Assembly (NCBI GenBank): GCA_003647525.1
Contig: QMMZ01000187.1
Span: 1 to 5,338 of the forward strand
Reading direction: 5' to 3'
DNA from: Deltaproteobacteria bacterium
GTDB taxonomy: Bacteria > Desulfobacterota > Desulfobacteria > Desulfobacterales > ETH-SRB1
DNA: 5,338 nucleotides
The notes under the pieces: model-generated
Database searches by the model: none
What the model saw: only the letters and a program-made list of their open reading frames with translations
Told to the model about the DNA's origin: nothing
Part shown: positions 1-4,000 of the stretch, in pieces
Layout: every line of letters starts with the position of its first letter
How positions within the stretch are numbered: position 1 is the stretch's first letter
Program-made: the position numbers and the translations under genes

Positions 1-4
1 AATC

Positions 5-23
5 CTAACCACTTTTTGGTTAG
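5..23. repeat. Short perfect hairpin at left edge
   Basis: CTAACCA (5-11) and TGGTTAG (17-23) are perfect reverse complements around the 5-nt loop CTTTT. No T-run follows on the plus strand that would make it a convincing terminator. It sits at the window edge next to a second hairpin. Its role (operator, recombination site, origin structure) is not readable from sequence. Confidence 0.5.
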
Positions 24-34
24 AATGAATTAGA

Positions 35-76
35 GAGAATATATAGTATAAGATTATGTTATTATTATATATTCTT
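35..76. repeat. AT-rich 14-bp stem-loop
   Basis: Positions 35-48 pair with 63-76. The central 10 bp (AGAATATATA / TATATATTCT) are perfect and two G-T wobbles extend the stem to 14 bp, leaving a 14-nt loop. The block from about 24 to 86 is strongly AT-rich and has no plausible start codon. An easily melted element or a regulatory hairpin are both possible; AT-rich DNA makes such inverted repeats more likely by chance. Confidence 0.45.
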
Positions 77-95
77 CTATTTATACAGCTCTTAC

Positions 96-122
96 TTACC
101 AAGCTTACCATATTTACCAAGG
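96..122. repeat. Three 9-bp tandem repeats (TTACCAnnn)
   Basis: TTACCA starts at 96, 105 and 114, an exact 9-bp period: TTACCAAGC, TTACCATAT, TTACCAAGG. A partial TTAC lies just upstream at 92. The array follows directly on the AT-rich stem-loop. Short phased repeats beside AT-rich DNA recall protein-binding arrays, but three copies of 9 bp are well below a typical 18-22 bp iteron array, so no origin is called here. Confidence 0.5.
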
Positions 123-368
123 GTGCGGGGGTACTGGCTTGGCAAGGAAGCGGTTGCAAACGGTAACAATGGAAACTTTGAGCATGGGGCAAGTCCTTAA
201 AGCAGATCCAAAGGAAATCTAGGTGAGGCCAGTATCATTCAGCTTATGCGTAAGGGAAGACCAGCTGAAAAGCCTCTGGAGAAGGAAATACTAATGGGCA
301 AGCTCTCAGTATACACCGGCCTATGTGCTTGGTGGGTAGTGGTTGGCATCAAGTGTGAACGCAGATAA
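123..368 (+). pseudogene. Possible broken ORF with one in-frame TAA
   Basis: From GTG at 123 one frame runs 25 codons to TAA (198-200), then continues open for 55 codons to TAA at 366-368. The second half contains ATG at 246 and a charged stretch, RKGRPAEKPLEKEI, then a Trp-rich hydrophobic segment ending in KCERR. In another frame, ATG at 168 opens a 16-codon stretch ending KADPKEI that runs into the same segment, so a frameshift is an alternative to the stop. I do not recognise a family. The call rests only on amino-acid texture; a minus-strand frame overlaps its 3' half, and the region might instead be a structured RNA. Confidence 0.25.
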
Positions 369-690
369 ACGGGATAGGAGTTTGCAAGCCTTGAGTCTAC
401 CGACCAGCTACCGGCCAATAGATGGAGCTTGTTAAACCCTTCCTTCTCAGCAGCTTTTAATGTCCGACTGTTCAGTGCTTGGTCAGGATTAGTTTTAACA
501 GTTCTTCCCTTGGATAATAAATGCTCACATTCTAGGAAGGGGCAGAAGAAACGGCAAGGGCTTGGTTCGATTACGTCCTCTCCAGCATCCGGACAGCTTG
601 CCTCCTGTGCCTGATATTAGAGAATACTTTGGCACCATAAGAAGGAAAAGCCCGCAATAAGTGCAGACCATAAAAGAGCAGTTCTTTCAT
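239..690 (-). pseudogene. Possible frameshifted gene, minus strand
   Basis: ATG at 690-688 opens 39 codons beginning MKELLFYGLHLLRAF and ending RRQAVRMLERT at TAA (573-571). An overlapping frame is open without any stop from 616 to TGA at 241-239 (125 codons) but has no ATG, GTG or TTG in its first half. Its early part has a Cys-rich segment (PCRFFCPFLECEH) followed by KGRTVKTNPDQALNSRTLKA. Joining the two by one frameshift near 575-615 gives a protein-like product, with a zinc-binding look to the Cys cluster. The last 50 codons are Ser/Pro/Leu-rich and look like antisense noise. A 61-codon plus-strand ORF (429-614) lies opposite and looks less protein-like. Family not recognised. Confidence 0.3.
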
Positions 691-737
691 GCAAAAAAAG
701 GCAGATGAGAAAAAAAGGACAATTCCAGAAGTAAAAC

Positions 738-927
738 TTATCTGTTTACTTTTCTACTCTCCACATCCTCAACAAATACGAACACATAAGGGCGGTAAAA
801 TTTAGGTGACTTTTTGCAATAATCCCTTGCCACTTCTCCAGAAACATACAGGGCCAATTTATCGAACCTCTGATAATGTCAAGTAACTACAGGACTTTGC
901 ATGAAAAACAATGCTGTATTTTCTCAA
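738..927 (-). pseudogene. Small frameshifted gene with RBS
   Basis: On the minus strand an AAGGAG (935-930) lies just before TTG at 927-925, which opens RKYSIVFHAKSCSYLTLSEVR and stops at TAA (861-859). A second frame, entered by a one-base shift in the overlap 859-878, continues RFDKLALYVSGEVARDYCKK and ends YVFVFVEDVESRKVNR at TAA (740-738). Spliced in silico the product is about 64 residues, with alternating hydrophobic and charged residues typical of real protein. The second frame has no start codon of its own, which supports a broken single gene over two genes. The 2-nt RBS-to-TTG spacing is short, so the true start could be nearby. I do not recognise the family. Confidence 0.4.
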
Positions 928-949
928 ATCTCCTTGTGTAAAAAATGAC

Positions 950-1410
950 GATATGACAGATATGCAGGGGTAGTTTTAGACTAGCTTTCGGCAAGGTATC
1001 TGGCAACAGTATGATGCGCTGCCTATGCTTGAGGACACCGAATTACTAAATCAGGACTTTTCTATTATCGCTGCATGGAACACCGCTTGCTGATCGACAG
1101 GCCAACAGCTGGATTAATGGCCTCTGCTGGTAGCAAAATCAACACCCCACAGCCATCTGTTTTCCTTCTCCCTGCCCTCTTGTCAAGTGCCTGCTCTAAG
1201 CCCTCACAACTGCACCATGTTGCCACTCATCAACCATAGCCCTATCGCCTGCCTTAGCTGAAGCCATGGACAAACAGGAGTTCTAATCACGTCCGGAAGC
1301 ACCTACATTATGCAGATGTGTAAGGCTATCCTAGATTTGTGCAGGCCGGTGAAGTCAAATAAGGACAGGTTCCTGTTTACTTTTTTGAATTAGCATGGTT
1401 TAGAATATCA
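950..1410. other. Gene-poor stretch with competing short frames
   Basis: No intact gene is supported here. Short open frames exist on both strands. On the plus strand are 980-1093 (contains WQQYDALPMLEDTELLNQDF) and 1075-1239 (54 codons from ATG). On the minus strand are 1226-1065 (53 codons from GTG, contains LEQALDKRAGRRKTD) and stretches around 1390-1240 with fragments such as THLHNVGASGRD. The two 54-codon frames overlap antisense almost exactly, so at most one can be real, and neither has a good RBS. Degenerate coding DNA is the simplest reading. Confidence 0.35.
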
Positions 1411-1411
1411 A

Positions 1412-1448
1412 TTGGTTCAAAAGTGATGATTGATATTGTATATAAAAT
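1412..1448 (+). promoter_or_regulatory. Possible promoter for the 182-aa gene
   Basis: The AT-rich leader of the 1470 gene contains TTGGTT (1412-1417) and the run TATATAAAAT (1439-1448). TTGGTT could be a -35; pairing it with TTGTAT (1436-1441) gives an 18-bp spacer, while the better-looking TATATA (1439-1444) would give 21 bp. The match to a sigma-70 promoter is weak, so only the general position is suggested. Confidence 0.25.
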
Positions 1449-1469
1449 CTAAACATAGGATGTTACAAC

Positions 1470-2018
1470 ATGGCGCAAAAAGTATCCCCATCTCCAGAAA
1501 AGGTATTTGAATCGATGAAGCAACAGGAGGGTATTGATATTGATCCCCTTGAATATAACAAATTGCACGATACAATCAAAACTAGCGAAGGCTTATGCAC
1601 TAAAACTGCTGGATTGGTTTATGAGAATAAACAAAGAACTCCTCTTGAAAATTGCGATTTACCTATTGGGGCATTTTCTATTTCCTATCAGGTAATTAAT
1701 CAAGAAATTATTGATATTTCACCAACAAAAAGACTTTTAATGAAGATTACAGTTCCTACAAATCTGTCAGAAGAGGAACTTAGCTTCAACTTTAAGCATT
1801 GCATGGGGTCATACTTTAATAAGTACAAACCTGATAGTGTAGTTATCCTTGCTTACTTGGATTCCGACAAAAATAGAATTGAGAATATTCCGCTTTCTGC
1901 TGGCACTGCTATATTTGCCCCGTTCGGAGACTTGGGCAGAGTGCAAGAAGGATTTATTGATAATATTTCAGTTCAAGATTTTGAATATTCAATGAAGTTT
2001 TCCCCAGATTATTTTTGA
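1470..2018 (+). CDS. Intact 182-aa protein of unknown function
   Basis: Complete ORF from ATG at 1470 to TGA at 2016-2018. AGGA at 1457-1460 lies 9 nt before the ATG and supports this start. There is no signal peptide or membrane segment, so a soluble cytoplasmic protein is expected. The N-terminal 65 residues are charged and probably helical. Residues about 70-182 look like a compact alpha/beta domain: a hydrophobic strand (KRLLMKITVPT), an acidic helix (SEEELSFNFKHCM), a second strand after KPDS (VVILAYLDSD), then AGTAIFAPFGDLGRVQEG. The pattern of PTN-SEEEL helix, VVILAY strand and AxFAPFGD loop reminds me of small DUF4875-like domains; this is memory-based and unverified. The coding sequence is AT-richer than its flanks, suggesting separate origin. 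It is flanked by broken frames and has no operon partner; it may be plasmid cargo. Confidence 0.85.
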   Translation: MAQKVSPSPEKVFESMKQQEGIDIDPLEYNKLHDTIKTSEGLCTKTAGLVYENKQRTPLENCDLPIGAFSISYQVINQEIIDISPTKRLLMKITVPTNLSEEELSFNFKHCMGSYFNKYKPDSVVILAYLDSDKNRIENIPLSAGTAIFAPFGDLGRVQEGFIDNISVQDFEYSMKFSPDYF

Positions 2019-2246
2019 TATATAAACAGGGACATGCAGTTTCATTAGAAGCCTTAGTTATGTTGCTCAAATCGGTGTATCCTGTAATGAACTCTCTAAA
2101 GGCTTGGTACTGTTCCGCTTAGGCAAGATTCTTTATTCTACCGAAATGAAGCTCTTCACGATGCCGGTAAAAAACAGTATTTAAGAAAAAGGTTAAACGT
2201 TCGGGCCACAAAGTCAGATTACGAGATAACTGTTTGTTTTAATTAA
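2015..2246 (+). pseudogene. Possible frameshifted ORF after the 182-aa gene
   Basis: TTG at 2015 overlaps the end of the 182-aa gene and opens 35 codons (GHAVSLEALVMLLKSVYPVM then NSLKAWYCSA) to TAG at 2120-2122. A second frame, open 2100-2246, reads RLGTVPLRQDSLFYRNEALH and continues DAGKKQYLRKRLNVRATKSD to TAA at 2244-2246. A one-base shift near 2098-2104 would join them into about 76 residues with a helical first half and a basic second half. Neither frame has a convincing RBS. I recognise no family. It could be a decayed gene once coupled to its upstream neighbour, or coincidental open frames. Confidence 0.3.
2103..2157. repeat. Diverged duplication, copy 1 (partner 2630-2723)
   Basis: CTTGGTACTG (2103-2112) and AATGAAGCTCTTC (2145-2157) recur in the same order and orientation at 2630-2639 and 2711-2723. 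The interval is 32 nt here and 71 nt in the second copy, and the flanks show only scattered identity. On the plus strand both copies can be read as LGT...NEAL followed by an Arg/Lys-rich segment (NEALHDAGKK here, NEALRDPQRI there). Two ordered exact words suggest an old duplication that has lost or gained sequence. Confidence 0.4.
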
Positions 2247-2264
2247 ATAGTGGAGTGTCTGGAG

Positions 2265-2554
2265 ATGGATCAGCGGCATGAACATCAAGAATCAACTTCT
2301 TTGAGATCGTGGCCACCTCTTGGTTCTATTGGCTCCATGCTGCGGTTGGAAGGTGGGCTTGTCGGTTTGCTGAAGGCTTGGCAGAGATCAGCTCTGAACT
2401 TGCATTGATGCTGTGAGGCTGTCGGGTGAAGACCGAGATGAAGGATAACCCCTTGGAAGTGTTTGAAATGAAGGAGGTGGAGGGGTTTTTAACAACTTCC
2501 TGCAACGAGAAGATACACCCCCTCCTGAACCGGACAGCGAACAGTGCTATATGA
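2265..2554 (+). pseudogene. Overlapping broken frames, plus strand
   Basis: One frame is open from 2282 to TGA at 2552-2554 except for a single TGA at 2414-2416. It starts RINFFEIVATSWFYWLHAAV, continues GRWACRFAEGLAEISSELAL, and after the stop reads KTEMKDNPLEVFEMKEVEGF. It lacks a start codon at its left end. A second frame has GGAG (2261-2264) immediately before ATG at 2265 and encodes 47 residues (MDQRHEHQESTSLR...LLKAWQRSALNLH) to TGA at 2406-2408. A frameshift between the two could restore one gene of about 95 codons. The TGA at 2414 could be a decayed Trp codon. Selenocysteine is not suggested by any recognisable SECIS that I checked. Family unknown. Confidence 0.3.
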
Positions 2555-2753
2555 TCTGTTTTTTAGTCTTCACCTTCTTCATTATCAGTAACTTAGCCTT
2601 CATTTAATTTCGGAAGTCCTTCACCTATTCTTGGTACTGCTGTTCTTCAGGCTTCTGACAGAGTGACCCATAGAGGACAATCCACGAATGGACTTTCTTG
2701 ATCGAACTAGAATGAAGCTCTTCGAGATCCGCAGCGGATACCAGCGGAAGAAT
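2547..2753 (-). pseudogene. Broken minus-strand gene, possibly transposase-derived
   Basis: One minus-strand frame from 2753 to TAG at 2549-2547 is protein-like but carries two internal stops: TAG at 2627-2625 and TAA at 2606-2604. It reads ILPLVSAADLEELHSSSIKK, then VHSWIVLYGSLCQKPEEQQY, then VKDFRN, then MKAKLLIMKKVKTKKQII. The strand-like WIVLYGS followed by a Glu/Gln/Lys helix loosely recalls the segment of IS1634/IS4-type transposases with a VVVxSxxLAxxQ motif; this is a weak resemblance from memory. The TAG lies where Trp (TGG) would fit. Upstream the reading continues only after a frame change. It faces the plus-strand remnant ending at 2554, so the two are convergent. Confidence 0.35.
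2630..2723. repeat. Diverged duplication, copy 2 (partner 2103-2157)
   Basis: This is the second member of the ordered word pair CTTGGTACTG (2630-2639) and AATGAAGCTCTTC (2711-2723). The plus-strand frame after the second word is open to 2836 (NEALRDPQRIPAEEFRKELI...). It is antisense to the minus-strand pseudogene at 2547-2753, so only one of the two readings can be the ancestral gene. Confidence 0.4.
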
Positions 2754-2821
2754 TTAGGAAGGAGTTGATTGACATAAGCCTATGCGCTAGGGTTTGGCTT
2801 AGTCTATCCGATAGCCTTAAG

Positions 2822-2826
2822 GGAGG
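2822..2826 (+). promoter_or_regulatory. Strong Shine-Dalgarno before the 33-aa ORF
   Basis: GGAGG at 2822-2826, within AAGGGAGGTGG, lies 6 nt before ATG at 2833. It is the best ribosome-binding site in the window and is the main reason for calling the short ORF that follows. Confidence 0.5.
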
Positions 2827-2832
2827 TGGTCG

Positions 2833-2934
2833 ATGATTAGGCGGCTTAAAACTCCATCCGTTGAAACTTGCACGGCCAATCATATCAACGAGCAGCGTCT
2901 TGACGGTTTTAGCCTACCTGTTAAGCTTGATTAA
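2833..2934 (+). CDS. 33-aa ORF with strong RBS, possibly a gene 5' end
   Basis: ATG at 2833 follows GGAGG at good spacing and opens MIRRLKTPSVETCTANHINE followed by QRLDGFSLPVKLD to TAA at 2932-2934. The peptide is basic at its start and has no signal peptide. It may be a free-standing small protein, but ending on a LPVKLD-like segment and running straight into a palindromic non-coding region, it could also be the truncated 5' end of a longer gene. A minus-strand frame of about 58 codons from ATG lies opposite it without an RBS of comparable quality. Family not recognised. Confidence 0.4.
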   Translation: MIRRLKTPSVETCTANHINEQRLDGFSLPVKLD

Positions 2935-2938
2935 TCAG

Positions 2939-2967
2939 ATCAATTGATGATCAGACAATTGGTCTGA
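2939..2967. repeat. Palindrome plus hairpin after the 33-aa ORF
   Basis: ATCAATTGAT (2939-2948) is a perfect 10-bp palindrome. It is followed at once by TCAGAC-AATTG-GTCTGA (2951-2967), a perfect 6-bp stem with a 5-nt loop. CAATTG occurs in both, 15 bp apart. The hairpin is followed by AAAA rather than a T-run, so it is not a standard intrinsic terminator on either strand. A dimeric repressor operator is a reasonable alternative. Confidence 0.45.
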
Positions 2968-3160
2968 AAAGTTCAATCTATTTAATTTCAGGCTGTTGAG
3001 CTTGAAATATGGCCGGAGAGTTTTTTTATTGCAACGGATTTTGCAACAAACAGGGCTTGATTCAGGGGAAAATGTTACGAATCGGTCTTTTTTTGCTTAA
3101 TCGTGTTATTCTTCTATTGTCAACGGGCCGGAGGGATATCAAGTACGGAATAATAGCTAA
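2968..3160. other. Non-coding stretch with short direct repeats
   Basis: I see no gene here. TTGCAAC occurs at 3029-3035 and 3041-3047 (12-bp period) and again at 3194-3200. GGCCGGAG occurs at 3011-3018 and 3126-3133. T-runs lie at 3021-3027 and around 3087-3094. This could be part of an origin or regulatory region, but no repeat is long or numerous enough to call iterons. Confidence 0.35.
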
Positions 3161-3191
3161 ATAGACAAGGTCGCGGAAAACTCATTTGTTT

Positions 3192-3207
3192 ATTTGCAAC
3201 AGCAAAT
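3192..3207. repeat. Small hairpin ATTTGC-AACA-GCAAAT
   Basis: A perfect 6-bp stem with a 4-nt loop lies exactly over the TTG codon at 3194. If the frame really began at this TTG, the hairpin would occlude initiation. It includes the third TTGCAAC word. Confidence 0.4.
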
Positions 3208-3213
3208 CAAAAT

Positions 3214-3222
3214 TTATCAACA
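3214..3222 (+). promoter_or_regulatory. DnaA-box-like sequence TTATCAACA
   Basis: TTATCAACA differs at one position from the E. coli DnaA box consensus TTATCCACA. One near-match in AT-rich DNA is expected by chance, but it lies about 0.8 kb upstream of rep, in the segment where an origin would be sought. Confidence 0.25.
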
Positions 3223-3336
3223 GGATGATAACATTGCTCCTGTAAGACTCATTAAACTCTTATCCGTATCGGATCGGCATACGCTTCTAGCGTACATAGA
3301 ATTGGATTGCATGGGATTAATTCGCAGAGTGGATCA

Positions 3337-3369
3337 GGGGGGGGGGCCGCTGATGACTTCGTCATGCGG
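3337..3369. repeat. Ten-G tract followed by a hairpin
   Basis: G runs unbroken from 3337 to 3346. It is followed by CCGC-tg-ATGAC-ttc-GTCAT-GCGG (3347-3369), a 9-bp stem with a 2-nt bulge. The word TCAGGGG...CCGC recurs without the extra G at 3407-3416. A long mononucleotide run inside an open frame is either a slippage (phase-variable) site or a sequencing/assembly error. Confidence 0.6.
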
Positions 3370-3460
3370 TCGATCTGTCACGGCGGAAGGTGTGCGTAAA
3401 AAAAGTTCAGGGGCCGCATACAGGATCATCATGCCTTGTATTCTTTTTTTCGTTTCGTTC

Positions 3461-3504
3461 TAAAACACGCTTTCCATGCCTTCAGAGAAGTATTCAGCCT
3501 TCCC
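3461..3504. repeat. Imperfect direct repeat, copy 1 (partner 3727-3770)
   Basis: TAAAACA(C/T)GCTTT then TG, CTTCAGAG, TATTC and GC recur in register at 3727-3770; 32 of 44 positions match by my alignment. The pyrimidine-rich stretch before each copy is also similar. Read on the minus strand both copies give a related peptide (LNTSLKAWKACFR here, NNPLKPQKACFKG there), so the duplication may be of coding sequence. In copy 1 the frame runs into tandem stops. Confidence 0.5.
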
Positions 3505-3565
3505 TGTATCCCCTTGCGGTATCACACCGGAAATATGTCCGTGCATCAATCCTTTTTCTCAGAGA

Positions 3566-3823
3566 TTAAACGGAGCTGATCTTTCGTTGCCCGGCTGCGG
3601 AAAACAAGGCTGAAAAATCGTCTGTGAGGCTTTGAGAAAGATCAGCGGTAAAAACTGCTGTACAGCCTTTTAAAGAGCTTTTTTTGATGATGCAGCCCTT
3701 CCTGCTCTTTTTCCTTTTCTGTCCTTTAAAACATGCTTTTTGTGGCTTCAGAGGGTTATTCCGCTTTCTTTCGTTGAGGCTTTTCGGGTGAAAGGTAATT
3801 CGGATCGGCCTGCTTCCGGGCAA
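3566..3823 (-). CDS. Doubtful 85-aa basic ORF, minus strand
   Basis: TTG at 3823 opens an 85-codon frame to TAA at 3568-3566. The first 50 residues are very basic and low in complexity (KSLNERKRNNPLKPQKACFK, GQKRKKSRKG). The last 35 are more protein-like (CTAVFTADLSQSLTDDFSAL then FSAAGQRKISSV). There is no good RBS before the TTG. Part of it is duplicated at 3461-3504 as a broken copy with the same KACF core, which hints at a small repeated genetic element. It may be real, a remnant, or a chance frame in the rep upstream region. No family recognised. Confidence 0.25.
   Translation of the reverse strand: MPGSRPIRITFHPKSLNERKRNNPLKPQKACFKGQKRKKSRKGCIIKKSSLKGCTAVFTADLSQSLTDDFSALFSAAGQRKISSV
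3575..3646. repeat. 11-bp inverted repeat with 50-nt spacer
   Basis: GCTGATCTTTC (3575-3585) and GAAAGATCAGC (3636-3646) are perfect reverse complements. Together they could form a large stem-loop in RNA or act as paired protein-binding sites upstream of rep. A separate 10-bp palindrome, GCTGTACAGC (3657-3666), follows 10 bp further on. Confidence 0.5.
3657..3666. repeat. 10-bp perfect palindrome GCTGTACAGC
   Basis: A self-complementary site between the inverted repeat and a T-rich run (3680-3686). It could be a dimer-binding operator for rep control; this is inferred from symmetry and position only. Confidence 0.35.
3727..3770. repeat. Imperfect direct repeat, copy 2 (partner 3461-3504)
   Basis: This is the second copy of the TAAAACA...CTTCAGAG...TATTC repeat, 266 bp downstream of the first in the same orientation. 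It lies inside the doubtful minus-strand ORF. Confidence 0.5.
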
Positions 3824-3960
3824 TCTGATTTCTTTGTTTCGATTCCAGTCAAAAAAACAGCAGCAGCAGACAACGGTCTTTGCGGATTGAGATTAAGCTG
3901 ATTCGAGGTAATCAACGTACGCACACACGCGTTATTTTATATTTATATTTATATTTTAAC
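3771..3960. other. Rep upstream region: no iterons, AT-rich tandem repeat
   Basis: No convincing plus-strand gene lies here. Three perfect TTATAT units (3937-3954) sit in an AT-rich tract 3931-3958 preceded by a short GC/AC-rich stretch (ACGTACGCACACACGCG). A CAG triplet run lies at about 3858-3869. The classic array of about 20-bp iterons usual for Rep_3 plasmids is not visible in this segment by eye. The AT-rich tract could serve as an unwinding element or promoter for rep. Confidence 0.4.
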
Positions 3961-4000
3961 CGATGAGGAAAAGCGTAAACACAGTCAGTTATAAATCCAA

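Larger units (their letters stand above)
3161..3463 (+). pseudogene. HTH-like frame lacking a normal start codon, crossed by G10
   Basis: The frame is open from ATA at 3161, just after TAA at 3158-3160, to TAA at 3463. It reads IDKVAENSFVYLQQQIKIYQ, then DDNIAPVRLIKLLSVSDRHT, then LLAYIELDCMGLIRRVDQ. The segment RLIKLLSVSDRHTLLAYIELDCMGLIRR has the spacing of a winged helix-turn-helix (L..LLxVS...L...I..L...GLIRR), suggesting a DNA-binding regulator; this is inference from pattern. The first usable codon is TTG at 3194, with no RBS, and ATA at 3161 may be a lost ATG. After VDQ the frame crosses ten G (3337-3346), and the downstream residues look random, so an indel in the G-run probably broke or ended the real reading frame. 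Confidence 0.35.

Noticed and set aside
560..585. GGTTCGATTA resembling a tRNA T-arm
   Set aside because: The flanking 5-bp stem does not pair and no acceptor or anticodon arm is present.
429..614. 61-codon plus-strand ORF
   Set aside because: No RBS; Ser/Leu/Ala-rich composition typical of an antisense shadow; the opposite strand is open over the same span and looks more protein-like.
1308..1321. TTATGCAGATG read as a reverse transcriptase YADD-like motif
   Set aside because: Translates YADV then stop, and no flanking RT motifs were found in any frame.
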